In this document: piece by piece, positions 1 to 12,097 of the stretch
How positions within the stretch are numbered: the stretch's first letter is position 1
How the letters are laid out: each line of letters opens with the position of its first letter
Source: Cherax quadricarinatus
Taxonomy: Eukaryota; Arthropoda; Malacostraca; Decapoda; Parastacidae
Assembly (NCBI RefSeq): GCF_038502225.1
Contig: NC_091341.1
Location: forward strand, 1,985,626-2,049,625
Direction: 5' to 3'
Length of the DNA stretch: 64,000 nt
The notes under the pieces: model-generated
Databases searched by the model: none
The model's input: only the letters and a program-made list of their open reading frames with translations
What the model was told of the DNA's origin: nothing
Program-made: the position numbers and the translations under genes

Positions 1-2168
1 GCAGCCATTAATAACTTCACAACAGCAGTAACAAACATTGACTGCCACACTGAGCTAGAAATCTATACAGATATTGACGAATGTTTTAATAATTTTCTAA
101 AAAAGACCCAATACCTCTATAACAAGCACTGCCCTAAAAAAACTAAACAGATGACATCTAAGAGACTGAACAGTCCCTGGCTAACACCCAGCATTCTCAA
201 ATCCATAAATACAAAACACCAATATGAAAAACAGTACAGAATGGGTCACATAACCAGAGACCAAACAAAACGTTACTCGTCAATCCTAACCAGCCTGATA
301 AGAAGGGCAAAAAAATTGTATTATGAGAACAGATTATCCAACTTACGAGGTGATATAAAAAAGACCTGGAAAACCCTATCAGAAATTCTGGGAACAAAAA
401 AGATATCACGAAATAGCGAAATAAAATTAGCAAAATCAGATGAACCCCAACTCCCACCAACAGAAACAGCAAACAGACTCAATGATTTCTTCTCCACTAT
501 AGGACAAAACCTTGCCAATAAAATCCCAAGCTCAGATACCTCACCAAATGACTACCTCACTGGCAACTACCCGAACACACTGTTCCTAGCTCCGACTAAC
601 CCATACGAAGTCTCCCTTATTATCAACTCACTAAAAAACAAGGCAGGAGATTTAAATACCTTACCACCCTTTATATAAAAAAAAGTGTCACAAGTGCTAT
701 CACCAATCATTGCAACACTCTTTAACAAATCCATTGAATCCTCCACCTTCCCTACAGTTCTCAAAATAGCAAGGGTCACCCCGATCCATAAAGGAGGAGA
801 CCAAACAGAGTTGAATAACTATAGGCCAATATCCAATTTACACCCTCTCTCAAAAATCTTCGAAAAATTAATTCATAACGAATCTACTCCTACCTCACCT
901 CCCAAAACATACTCAACCTCTGCCAATTTGGATTCAGGCCTAATAAAAATACTAATGATGCTATTATACACATGCTAGAACATATATACATGCAATAGAG
1001 AAAAAAGAAGTCCCACTGGGGATCTTCATTGACTTACGTAAAGCTTTTGATACAGTTGACCATGACTTGCTCCACGTAAAATTGTCACACTATGGTATAA
1101 GAGGGCACTCCCTCAACTACCTCAAGTCATACCTCAGCAACAGAAGCCAATATGTGTACGCAAATGGGGCAAGCTCTTCCGCACAACCAATTACAGTTGG
1201 TGTCCCACAGGGAAGTGTCCTTGGCCCTCTTCTCTTTCTCCTATACATAAATGACCTACCAAATGCTTGGCAATTACTCAAACCCACACTATTTGCAGAT
1301 GACACTACATACGTCTTCTCTCACCCGAGCCCAGTCACGCTAGCCAATACTGTAAATACCGAATTACAGAAAATATCTACCTGGATGAGGACTAACAAAC
1401 TTACACTAAACATTGACAAAACCTACTTCATTCAGTTTGGTAACAGAGCTACAGATGTTCCTCTTAACATAACGATAAACGGATCACCTATCACAAAGCT
1501 AACAGAGGGAAAATTCTTAGGAATCCACCTTGATAATAGACTCAAATTTCATACACATATACAACAAATTTCTATGAAAATTTCCAAGACTGTAGGCATA
1601 CTATCGAAGATACGGTACTATGCTCCACAGTCAGCCCTCCTGGCCCTTTATCACTCTCTTATTTACCCCTATCTCACCTATGGAATTTGTGCATGGGGCT
1701 CAACAACAATTAACCATCTCAGACCACTAATTACCCAACAAAAGGCTGCAGTTAGAATAACAAATTCTCACTACAGGCAGCACACTCCACCAATATTCAA
1801 AACACTCAACCTACTCACCATACAAAACATCCATACTTATTACTGCACCTATTACACACATAGAACACTTAACTGATATTAACCCTCCCCTCAAACATCT
1901 CCTTGCCAACCTCAACAGAACACATGACCATAACACAAGGCACAGATCACTCTTTGATGTTCCTCGTGTCCATCTCACGCTATGCAAAAACTCAATGCAC
2001 ATAAAAGGCCCTAAAATCTGGAATTCATTACCTGTAAATATAAAAGAAACACTACCTGTTTATAAATTCAAGTCTCTTCTCAAAGATCACTTACTCACCC
2101 AAAACCAAATAAACCTTATAAATTGTATATCCTATATGTTTCTCACAATTATATCACATAAATGTTAA
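1..2168 (+). pseudogene. LINE-A0 ORF2 (reverse transcriptase), broken
   Basis: The ORF2 polyprotein normally joins an apurinic-type endonuclease to a reverse transcriptase that copies the element's RNA at a nicked target. Here the endonuclease core is left of the window. Reading pieces: 151-678 (linker, stop at ~676 where sister copy A1 has a TAC codon), 685-~880 (RT start, IARVTPIHKGGD, NNYRPISNL), a frameshift near 880, a deletion near 975-1000, then 1067-1876 with palm motifs VPQGSVLGPLLF and FADDT (catalytic Asp pair) and the thumb. A further break near 1876 separates the C-terminal tail, which runs on to about 2168. The copy is dead. Protein similarity to LINE-A1 is very high, so divergence is recent. 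Confidence 0.8.
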
Positions 2169-2477
2169 ACCTAGGACCCAATCTAATTTTGTTATTTTTT
2201 AAATACACTACCTAACAGAATACTCCATTCTACTGAATGTACAGCAATGCATGCAACCATATGACCTGTGTTTGTAATACTCATTAGTGCTTTATAGTTA
2301 TCTGTTTACAATAATGTCTTATCACTGATTTCATCATTGCTTAGTTAATCTTAAGTTAATTTTAAGCCAGCCCATAATGCTATGCATATAAGTGGCTTTG
2401 GCATGCTGCTCTTACCTGTATTTTTTTTGTACCTCTGTATGTATGCTCAAATTACTAAATAAATAAATAAATAAATT
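1..2477 (+). mobile_element. LINE-A0, non-LTR retrotransposon (Jockey/CR1 group), 3' part
   Basis: This LINE copy enters from the left edge and ends in a TAAA microsatellite tail (about 2455-2477). It carries the end of an endonuclease/linker region, the reverse transcriptase and a ~300-bp 3' UTR. The same family occurs at 7312-12758, 20094-21162 and 32506-45805 on the minus strand. Directly after the tail the sequence resumes a Tigger-like element (GGGGATTCCCC region at 2487 onward), so this copy sits inside Tig-K. Clade assignment is by motif only; no RNase H domain is seen. Confidence 0.85.
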
Positions 2478-3287
2478 GTTTGGGAGGGGAATCCCCTTCC
2501 ATAAAGCCTTCAGGTACCAAGTCCTTATCCTGGGTTACTTCCCTTCTTTGTTTATTTAATAGCATAGGACCAGCTTAAGTCACTGGACCCCTGTCACACA
2601 ATAAAACTGTCCAGAGAGCTCTTGCAGCTCTAGCCTCTACCACAATCACTACCACCCTCTACCACCATCACAACCACTATTATTATCACTACCACCCTCT
2701 ACCACCATCACAACCACTATCACCCTCTACCACCACAACCACTACCACCATCACAACCACTACTGCCCTCTACCACCATCACTACCACTACCACTCTCTA
2801 CCATCATCATTACCACCCTCTACCACCACCACTTTCCTATTTCTTTACAATCTTTTTCTTTAATCCAAAGGACTTAGCAGCTTTCTTTGGGCCCATGGTG
2901 CAAAAAATAATGAATTATTACGAAATGTTTCCTATGACCTGGCAAGATAATGTTCACTCACCGAGAAACAAAGCAACATTGCCTTAGAATGCGTTTACTC
3001 ATCTAATTGTGGTTGCAGGGGTCGAGGCTCAGCTCCTGGCCCTGCCTCTTCACTGAGTGCTACTAAGTCCTCTCTCTCCCTGCTCCATGAGCTTTATCAT
3101 ACCTCGTCTTAAAGCTATGCATGGCTCCTGTATATGGTTGTGTGCGCGTGGGCACACACAGGCATGTTCTGTACCACCAACAAGAACGATGGAAAGTAAT
3201 GAAAACTGAGCCAATATTTTTACGAAAAAAGTCAGCAATAACTGAAATTCGCGAAAACAGAGCCCAACGATAAGAGAGAGTCCACTG
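2478..3287 (-). mobile_element. Tig-K, Tigger/pogo-like nonautonomous element (partial)
   Basis: Read on the minus strand, the right end is a terminal repeat CAGTGGACTCTCTC with a flanking TA. A 5' leader follows, then a start codon at 2896-2894 in the context GCCCATGG (complement), encoding MGPKKAAKSFGLKKK and a stop after 19 residues. Next comes an ACC/ATC trinucleotide tract (2641-2830), and then sequence matching the 3' end of the Tig-H ORF (GGGGATTCCCC near 2490). LINE-A0 inserted in that 3' part, so the other terminus is outside the window. The transposase core is missing and simple repeat sits in its place. Confidence 0.65.
2641..2830. repeat. ACC/ATC trinucleotide tract inside Tig-K
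   Basis: Imperfect repeats of ACCACCATCACAACCACT and CTCTACCACC units. The tract lies between the truncated N-terminal reading frame and the C-terminal remnant of the Tigger element, where the catalytic region would be. Confidence 0.85.
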
Positions 3288-3400
3288 TACTTGTAAACAT
3301 GGTGCATAAAGGAAGTGAGTGTCGTGTAGATCACTTCTGGGTGGAATAAGCAGAAACTGAAGAACCGTCGTCAGCAAATGGTCTGGAGTGTTTAGGCGTG

Positions 3401-3510
3401 GGACCACGGGCGATCCAAACACCATTGTACTGTATTCGGGGATGCATAGTTAAAGGGACCACGGGCGATCCAAAAACCATTGTACTGTATTCGGGGATGC
3501 ACAGTTAAAG
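3401..3510 (+). repeat. 55-bp tandem duplication
   Basis: Two nearly identical 55-bp units, 3401-3455 and 3456-3510, starting GGACCACGGGCGATCC and ending GTTAAAG. The surrounding 3290-3700 has weak open frames on both strands that I do not recognise and do not call as genes. Confidence 0.8.
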
Positions 3511-3996
3511 GCGTGCAAGAGGCAGAGGCACTAGAAGAAACAGGCAGAGCCTCAGCACCTGGAGCAGGTGATGAAGTATCACCAGCAGAAGGGACAGGGG
3601 TATGGGAAAAGTCTGGAGAATGGTTCAGTAATGAAGCTGGGTCAGAACAGGATGCGGTAACAAAAGAAAGCCTGGGAGGGGAGCGGGGGCACGTCATGGA
3701 ATGAAGACTCCATTTATTGTGTGAAATTTTGTTTCGGATATCAGACCTTCATCCGGTAATCAGACATATTATGTGTGGCCGCCCACCCGGGGACGCCGCC
3801 ACTACACGTCTCAGTCTGCCTCTGTCACTAGACGAGTGAAAATTACTTTGCACATTCCAAAACATTTCATAATAATCCCTTGTGTTTGGTACTTGTTTAT
3901 TAACCCTTTGACTGTCGCAAGCCCCTTTCTGAAACTGTCATTCTGTCGAAAAAAAAAAAACTTATGAAATGATAGACAATCTTTTCCCGATATTAA

Positions 3997-5071
3997 CCCT
4001 TTCAGGGTCCAAGGCCAAAATCTGAAGTCACGCACCAGTGTCCAAGAATTTAAAAAAAAAAAAATTGTTATTTTTTCTTATGAAATCGTAGAGAATCTTT
4101 TTGTGAAGGTAATAAAACAAAAAGTACGAAATTTGGTGGAAAATTGACGAAATTATGCTCTCGCGAATTTTGATGTGTCAGCGATATTTACGAATCGGCG
4201 ATTTTGCCGACTTTGACTCCCATTTTAGGCCAATTACATTATTCCAATCAACCAAATTCTTAGCTATTTCACTAGTATTACTTCTATTCTATCGATTGAG
4301 CACAAGAAATCGCCAAGTCAACTGTTTCAACTACAAAATAAAGTGATTGGAAATTGTTAATTTGGCCAATTTAACACAAAGTTCAAAATATTCCAATTTC
4401 AAAATAGGCTCCAGAATAAACAATGTAGGTATTCCTGGAACTAAACTAACATTTCCTCTGTTTATTAGTTACATTTTGAGGCTTTACAAATAAATTCCAT
4501 TTTGATTTTTTATTCACATAATGAATTTTTATTCACACCAAAAAATAGAAGATTTACTGTTATGCAATACTGTAATAATTGTATAAATATCATCACCATA
4601 TTTGTGAATGTATATTAGACCCACCAGCTGACGTGTATTAGATGTGTGAGGTCGTTTGTTTACTCTTGAATATCGGGAAAAATTTAACATTTCCGCTACT
4701 TTGAGCTCAGTTTCAAGCCATTTCCAGTGCTAAAACCAATCAAAATCATCTCTATTTCTGTAATATGTCTTCCATTCTATCAAATGAGACCAAGAAATCG
4801 CAAATACAACTATAAAAAACATACGAAAAAACACTGCAAAGTCACTGTTTTAATCGAAAAATCATGATTTCAGTTTTTTTCTCTCATTATACACAGTGTG
4901 CTGCAGGATCTGTTTTATGTGGTGCACACATACCACATAGATGTATTCTCTCATATCTAGGCCCAAATGTACCACTCACAGTTTATGAGAGTGAGCTGAG
5001 CTCATGGCGTAGATCTACGGTTTGGACACTCACCGTAAAGCCATAGATCTACGGGACGGACCCTGAAAGGG
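3997..5071 (+). mobile_element. PB-b, 1075-bp PB element nested in PB-a
   Basis: TTAA at 3993-3996 and 5072-5075; 14-bp terminal inverted repeats CCCTTTCAGGGTCC. Paired palindromes at 5008-5019 (CGTAGATCTACG) and 5042-5053 (one mismatch) lie 18 bp from the right end. Sister copies: PB-c, PB-d, PB-f. Noncoding. Confidence 0.88.
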
Positions 5072-6356
5072 TTAATGATACCAAAAGTACAAAATTTGAT
5101 TGAAAACTTACAGAATTATGCTCCCACGAAGTTTGCGATCTCGGCGATATATACGCATCGGTGACTTCACTGACTTTGAGCCCTATTTTCGGCCAATTCC
5201 ATTGTTCTAGTTGACCAAACTCATAGCAATATCTTTAGAATTCCATTTTTTCTATCAACTGAGTACAAGAAACTGCTCATTTACCAATATTAACTACCCA
5301 ACAAAGTGGTCAGAAATTGGCAATTTGGCCAATTTTACGCAAATTAAAAAAGATGCCAATTTCAAAATAGGGTCCAGAATAAACAATGCAGGCATTCTTG
5401 GCACTAAAATAACATATCCTCTGTTCATTAGTCATGTCTCCAGGCCCCTCTTTATATTACTCTTGCTTTCTATTTTGATTTTTTATTCACACATATTGTA
5501 AAAATGGTATAAATAATATCAGTGCACTAGTGAACAAATATTAGACTCCCCAGTTGACTAGTATTGGATGTGTGGTTTGATTTTTTTTTACTCTTGAACA
5601 CTGGTAAAAATCGAACATTTCCACTACTTCGAGCTCAATTTTGAGGTCGTTTTCGTCATGAAATTAATCAAAATCGCCACTGTTTCTGTAATATGTTTTC
5701 CATTTTATCAAATGAGACCATGAAATGAGAATATAACCATAAATACTATACAAAAATCCACCTCAAAGTCAGCGTTTTAATCCAAAACACATTTTTTTTT
5801 CCTCATTTTGCATTTTTTTTTTCCTCATTTTGCACTGTGTGCTGCAGGATTTATTTTTGTACAGTGCACACTGACCACACAGACCCATTCTCTCACATGT
5901 GGGCCTACCAGCTTTCTCCTGCTTGATTTGAAGCCACTAGAATTATTGAGTATACAGTAGGGCCCCGCTTCACGGCGTTCTGTTAATACGGTTATTTCAA
6001 ATTATGACCAAAACTCTCTATACGGCTCCCCCCACCTGACTTTCTAATACAGTCACCATGCCCCACTCGGTTTGTTTACATTCTACGTGAGATCCGTAAG
6101 CAATATGTCTCTCCATTATGTCTGGAAACTCCAAACTTTCAAATGTTTTTAAAAGTTATTTCATATTTTATATATACTCTGATAATTATACTTATGTATA
6201 CCTGTACCTAAATAAACTTACACACTGTGCTGGTATGCAGGTACACATTAAAATCAGTAAGAGTGCCTTATGTCTTGAGACACCATATTAGTAATGATGA
6301 TGATGATGATGATGATAATCACCGAGTCTCATTAAATGTCGTATATTATGTTAATA

Positions 6357-6559
6357 CAGTGGACCCCCGGTTAACGATATTTTTTCACTCCAGAAGTATG
6401 TTCAGGTGCCAGTACTGACCGAATTTGTTCCCATAAGAAATATTGTGAAGTAGATTAGTCCATTTCAGACCCCCAAACATACACGTACAAACGCACTTAC
6501 ATAAATACACTTACATAATTGGTCACATTCGGAGGTAATCGTTATGCGGGGGTCCACTG
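6357..6559 (+). mobile_element. Tig-F1, 203-bp MITE
   Basis: Ends CAGTGGACCCCCGGTTAACG and CGGGGGTCCACTG with flanking TA (6355-6356, 6560-6561). Three other copies of the same length occur at 11784, 51211 and 54243. Internal sequence contains TTCCCATAAGAAATATTG, related to the ends of larger Tig elements. Noncoding. Confidence 0.92.
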
Positions 6560-6982
6560 TATACATATTTTCATTAATCCATCTATGATGGGTAACTGTA
6601 GAAAATTATTCCTTTCGTATGTACTTTATTCAGGTATACACAAATACAGTTACACAGATTATCATACATAGCAGCATGTGTGTAAAGTACCTAGGATAAC
6701 CCAAAAAAAAGTCTGACTTATTTCCACTGCCTTCACTCAGAGCTTCATTTCTTCTAAAAATGGTGTTACATGAGAACTGGAGTGTTCCTATTTATTTATT
6801 CCTCTGTATCAATGTAGAGACAACTTGTACACAAACCAGACATGTACACTTAGTTTGCAAAACTTGTGTTTGCCTGGTTTGTTTACATAACTCTGCGCCT
6901 GTCCTCCCTCATGTACTCATTCTCTCTCTCTCTCTCTCTCTCATTTATTCATTTTATCTCGTTTACTCACCTCTGACCCTAT

Positions 6983-7311
6983 ATTAAGACTACAAATATT
7001 TTAAGGTAAGTAATGAGTGAACTGTATATGCATTTTATCGCTCTGGGATGCTTAAATGTCATAGAATATTATGTGTGAGGGGGTGGCCTGGCTGCCTACC
7101 ATACACACCATACTTGATTTCTTACAATAAATACTACTCATCTCGCCCTAGATTAAGACTACAAATATTTTAAGGTAAGTAATGAGTGAACTGTATATGC
7201 ATTTCATTGCTCTGGGATGCTTAAATGTCATAGAATATTGTGTGGGTGGAATGGCCTGGTATGGTAGCCTGCCTGGCTACCATACACACCACACTTGATT
7301 TCTTACAATAA
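6983..7311 (+). repeat. 169-bp tandem repeat in Tig-E1
   Basis: Units start ATTAAGACTACAAATA at 6983 and 7152, and a third partial unit starts at 12780 beyond the LINE-A1 insertion. Equivalent tandem units are in Tig-E2 (around 18600-18860) and Tig-E3 (around 55950-56280 and 57360). A TC dinucleotide run lies just before, about 6921-6942. Confidence 0.85.
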
Positions 7312-7684
7312 ATTTATTTATTTATTTATTTATTTACAATTTGAGCACACATACAGAGGTACAAAAAAATACAGATAAGAGCAGCATGCCAAAGCCACTT
7401 ATACTATGCATAGCATTACGGGCTGGCTTAAAATTAACTTAAGATTAACTAAGCAATGATGAAATCAGTGATAAAACATTAATGTAAACAGATTACTATA
7501 AAGCACAAGTGAGTATTACAAAGACAGGTCATATGGTTGCATGCATTGTTGTATATTCAGTCATATGGAGTATTCTGTTAGGTAGTGTATTTAAAAAATA
7601 ATAAAGTTAGATTGGGTTTTAGGTTTAACATTTATGTGATATAATTGTGAGAAACATTTAAGATATACAATTTATAAGGTTCAG

Positions 7685-10600
7685 TTATTCAGTATTTATT
7701 TGGTTTTGGGTGAGTAAGTGATCTTTGAGAAGAGACTTGAATTTATAAACAGGTAGTGTTTCTTTTATATTTACAGGTAATGAATTCCAGATTTTAGGGC
7801 CTTTTATGTGCATTGAGTTTTTGCATAGTGTGAGATGGACACGAGGAACATCAAAGAGTGATCTGTGCCTTGTGTTATGGTCATGTGTTCTGTTGAGGTT
7901 GGCAAGGAGATGTTTGAGGGAAGGGTTAATATCAGAGTTAAGTGTTCTATGTATGTAATAGGTGCAGTAATAAGTATGGATGTTTTGTATGGTGAGTAGG
8001 TTTAGTGTATTGAATATTGGTGGAGTGTGCTGCCTGTAGTGAGAATTTATCATTCTAACTGCAGCCTTTTGTTGGGTAATTAGTGGTCTGAGATGGTTAC
8101 TTGTTGTTGAGCCCCATGCACAAATTCCATAGGTGAGATAGGGGTAAATAAGAGTGATATAGGGCCAGGAGGGCTGACTGTGGAGCATAGTACCGTATCT
8201 TCGATAGTATGCCTACAGTCTTGGAAATTTTCTTAGAAATTTGTTGTATATGTGTATGAAATTTGAGTCTATTATCAAGGTGGATTCCTAAGAATTTTCC
8301 CTCTGTTAGCTTTGTGATTGGTGATCCATTTATCATTATGTTAAGAGGGACATCTGTAGCTCTGTTACCAAACTGAATGAAGTAGGTTTTGTCAATGTTT
8401 AGTGTAAGTTTGTTAGTCCTCATCCAGGTAGATATTTTCTGTAATTCGGTATTTACAGTATTGGCTAGCGTGACTGGGCTCGGGTGGGAGAAGACGTATG
8501 TAGTGTCATCTGCAAATAGTGTGGGTTTGAGTAATTGCGAAGCATTTGGTAGGTCATTTATGTATAGGAGAAAGAGAAGAGGGCCAAGGACACTTCCCTG
8601 TGGGACACCAACTGTAATTGGTTGTGCAGAAGAGTTTGCCCCATTTGTGTACACATATTGGCTTCTGTTGCTGAGGTATGACTTGAGGTAGTTGAGGGAG
8701 TGCCCTCTTATACCATAGTGTGACAATTTTATGTGGAGCAAGTCATGGTCAACTGTATCAAAAGCTTTACGTAAGTCAATGAAGATCCCCAGTGGGACTT
8801 CTTTTTTCTCTATTGCAGTGTATATATGTTCTAGCATGTGTATAATAGCATCATTAGTATTTTTATTAGGCCTGAATCCAAATTGGCAGGGGTTGAGTAT
8901 GTTTTGGGAGGTAAGGTAGGAGTAGATTCGTTTATGAATTAATTTTTCGAAGATTTTTGAGAGAGGGTGTAAGTTGGATATTGGCCTATAGTTATTCAAC
9001 TCTGTTTGGTCACCTCCTTTGTGAATCGGGGTGACCCTTGCTATTTTGAGTACTGTAGGGAAGGTGGAGGATTCAATGGATTTGTTAAAGAGTGTTGCAA
9101 TGATTGGTGATAGCACTTGTGACACTTTTTTGTATATAAAGGGTGGTAAGGTATTTAAATCTCCTGCCTTGTTTTTTAGTGCGTTGATAATAAGGGAGAC
9201 TTCGTATGGGTTAGTCGGAGCTAGGAACAGTGTGTTCGGGTAGTTGCCGGTGAGGTAGTCATTTGGTGGGGTATCTGAGCTTGGGATTTTATTGGCAAGG
9301 TTTTGTCCTATAGTGGAGAAGAAATCATTGAGTCTGTTTGCTGTTTCTGTTGGTGGGAGTTAGGGTTCATCTGATTTTGCTAATTTTATTTCGCTATTTT
9401 GTGATATCTTTTTTGTTCCCAGAATTTCTGATAGGGTTTTCCAGGTCTTTTTTATATCACCTCGTAAGTTGGATAATCTGTTCTCATAATACAATTTTTT
9501 TGCCCTTCTTATCAGGCTGGTTAGGATTGACAAGTAACGTTTTGTTTGGTCTCTGGTTATGTGACCCATTCTGTACTGTTTTTCATATCGGTGTTTTGTA
9601 TTTATGGATTTGAGAATGCTGGGTGTTAGCCAGGGACTGTTCAGTCTCTTAGCTGTCATCTGTTTAGTTTTTTTAGGGCAGTGCTTGTTATAGAGGTATT
9701 GGGTCTTTTTTATAAAATTATTAATACATTCGTCAATATCTGTATAGATTTCTAGCTGTATAGATTTCCAGCAGGCATGCGTGAGCGTGTTTGATAGGAG
9801 TGAATGGAGACAAATGGTTTTTAATACTTGACGTGCTGTTGGAGTGTGAGCAAAGTAACATTTATGAAGGGATTCAGGGAAACCGGCAGGCCGGACTTGA
9901 GTCCTGGAGATGGGAAGTACAGTGCCTGCACTCTGAAGGAGGGGTGTTAATGTTGCAGTTTAAAAACTGTAGTGTAAAGCACCCTTCTGGCAAGACAGTG
10001 ATGGAGTGAATGATGGTGAAAGTTTTTCTTTTTTGGGCCACCCTGCCTTGGTGGGAATCGGCCAGTGTGATAATAAAAAATAAAAAATTTCTAGCTCAGT
10101 GTGCCAGTCAATATTTGCTACTGCTGTTGTGAAGTTATTAATGGCTGCCTCATTGTGAAGTCTGAAGGTGACTTTAGTAGTGTCTTGGGGTAGTTTACCA
10201 AGAGTTGTTATGAGGAAAGTAGGGTAGTGGTCTGTGGTATTATCTGTAATTATGCCTGATTTTAAAGGGGATATGGTGTTGGTCCAGATGTGGTCAAGTA
10301 GGGAAACACTAGTCTCTGTAACTCTTGTAGGTTTTGTTACTGTTGGTAGCAACATACAGTTACTCATTGTGTTTGTGAATTCAGTAACTTGTGGGTCCTG
10401 GTCTTGCAGGAGATTTATATTGAAGTCACCTGAGAGTAGTAAGTGATCTTTGTTCATGCGTGCATCAGTTATCATACTTCCTAGGTTTTGACTAAATTGG
10501 CTAATGTTTGACTGTGGAACTCTGTAGATGTTTATCAATGTGAGAGGTTTTTGTAGGTATTTGGATTTGAATTTGGCTATTATATATTCCCCATGTTCAT

Positions 10601-10973
10601 CCATTGTGCAAGTATTAGTGATACATTCTAGTTGGTTTGAGTAGTATATAGCTGTGCCACCCCCTTGTTGGTCTGGCCTACAGTTGTGTATGGCTGTGTA
10701 ACCAGGAATGGCACAGACATCTGTACTATCAGGCTTTAGCCAGGTTTCAGTTAGTGTAATGATGGACATATTGGCATGTAAGGAATTTAGTAATGCTATG
10801 AGGTCATCGTAATGCTTGCTTAAAGATCTGATATTGTAGTTAAAGATAGTTATGTTGTTGTTGGCACTGAGAAGTGCCTTTGATTGTTCTGCAGTGTAGT
10901 AATTACAGTAACTGTTTGATTCATTTAAGTCATTAAATAAGAGGTTGGTATCAGGATCAATGCTTGTAATCAT
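7685..10973 (-). pseudogene. LINE-A1 ORF2 (endonuclease-reverse transcriptase), interrupted
   Basis: Starts with ATG at 10973. The exonuclease-endonuclease-phosphatase domain shows NYNIRSLSKH, ETWL, GDFNIN and the terminal DH box (TDHYPTFL). It is cut at 10096/9748 by a 329-bp LINE-B tail with a 10-bp duplication. The linker continues to a stop at ~9361 (CAA to TAA compared with A0). The RT follows from there to ~8100 with IARVTPIHKGGD, VPQGSVLGPLLFL and FADDT. A 2-bp deletion near 8160 (TATCACTCTTAT versus TATCACTCTCTTAT in A0) shifts frame before the C-terminal part (8188-7685). Apart from these breaks it is close to intact and is the best template for the family. Confidence 0.85.
9758..10086 (+). 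mobile_element. LINE-B2, 3' tail of an RTE-like element
   Basis: A 329-bp fragment flanked by a perfect 10-bp duplication ATTTCTAGCT (9748-9757 and 10087-10096). It begins with the last codons and 3' UTR of LINE-B (CCAGCAGGCATGCG; GGATTCAGGGAAACCGG) and ends with a stem-forming CACCCTGCC..GGTGGG block and an AATAAAAAATAAAAA tail. It interrupts LINE-A1 ORF2 in opposite orientation. A near-identical tail closes LINE-B4 at 48130-48433. Confidence 0.9.
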
Positions 10974-11783
10974 AAGATTTGTAGTGAATCTATAGTTAGA
11001 ATTAAGTATAAAACAAAGTAAATAGTCTTAAGCTAAAAAATAGCACCTGAATTATTTAACAAATGTAAAATAATGAGCTAAGGTAGTTTTTTTTTTTTTT
11101 TTTTTAAGCTAAAATAAAGGAGACAATATAAAAGGGACTAATACAAATAAAGTGATGATCAAATAATGGAGCTTGGGAATATGATAGTAGGTAGTACTAT
11201 AAAGGTAATTCTTTAAAGTTAGAATTATAGTATAAAATTATAATATAAAAGGGACTAATATAAGTTGTGGTGAACAATAAAGTGGTAATCAAATAAATGA
11301 GCTTTGGAATATAATATCAAAATTGTGAACTTATTCTACTTTACGACCTGAGAATAGCACCTTGATTATTTTAACAATTGTGAATATATAAACTAGGGTA
11401 GTTATATAAAGCTAAAATAAAGGAGAAAATATATAAGGGACTAAAATTAAGTAATGGTAAACAAAGTTAAATGGACAGATGGTCACTATGAAATAATATT
11501 GGTTTAGGATTAAGATTTGATTTGTAATATTAAATAAATTGAGCAGTTTATTGCACAATAAAAAGTAAAAAAAAAAAAAATGAGGTAGTTGGTACTAGTT
11601 GGTACTTCCAAAAAAGTAATTGGAATATATACTAATTGCATACACAATGAAAAGTGACTAAAAAACAAGTAGTGATAAACAAAATTAAATGGACAGGTAA
11701 GAATAATGAATATTATTAATTTGGAGTAAGATTTGACTTGTAATTTAAAATTATGAGCAATTAATAGCAGTAAGAAAGAAGTA

Positions 11784-11986
11784 CAGTGGACCCCCGGTTA
11801 ACGATATTTTTTCACTCCAGAAGTATGTTCAGGTGCCAGTACTGAGCGAATTTGTTCCCATAAGAAATATTGTGAAGTAGATTAGTCCATTTCAGACCCC
11901 CAAACATACACGTACAAACGGACTTACATAAATACACTTACATAATTGGTCGCATTCAGAGGTAATCGTTATGCGGGGGTCCACTG
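11784..11986 (+). mobile_element. Tig-F2, 203-bp MITE
   Basis: Same sequence and length as Tig-F1, TA on both sides (11782-11783, 11987-11988), inserted in the AT-rich spacer between ORF1 and ORF2 of LINE-A1. Confidence 0.92.
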
Positions 11987-12097
11987 TATAGAGTATTGGA
12001 GGTAGTTGGCATTAGCTAGTGATGAAAAATAATAAAAATAATAATGCACAATATAAACTATATGCACCACACGTATATATGTATTAAGGGCACTTAT

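Noticed and set aside
8389..9613. Several plus-strand frames of 60-100 codons
   Set aside because: Antisense shadows of the LINE-A1 reverse transcriptase; the same shadows recur opposite LINE-A0.
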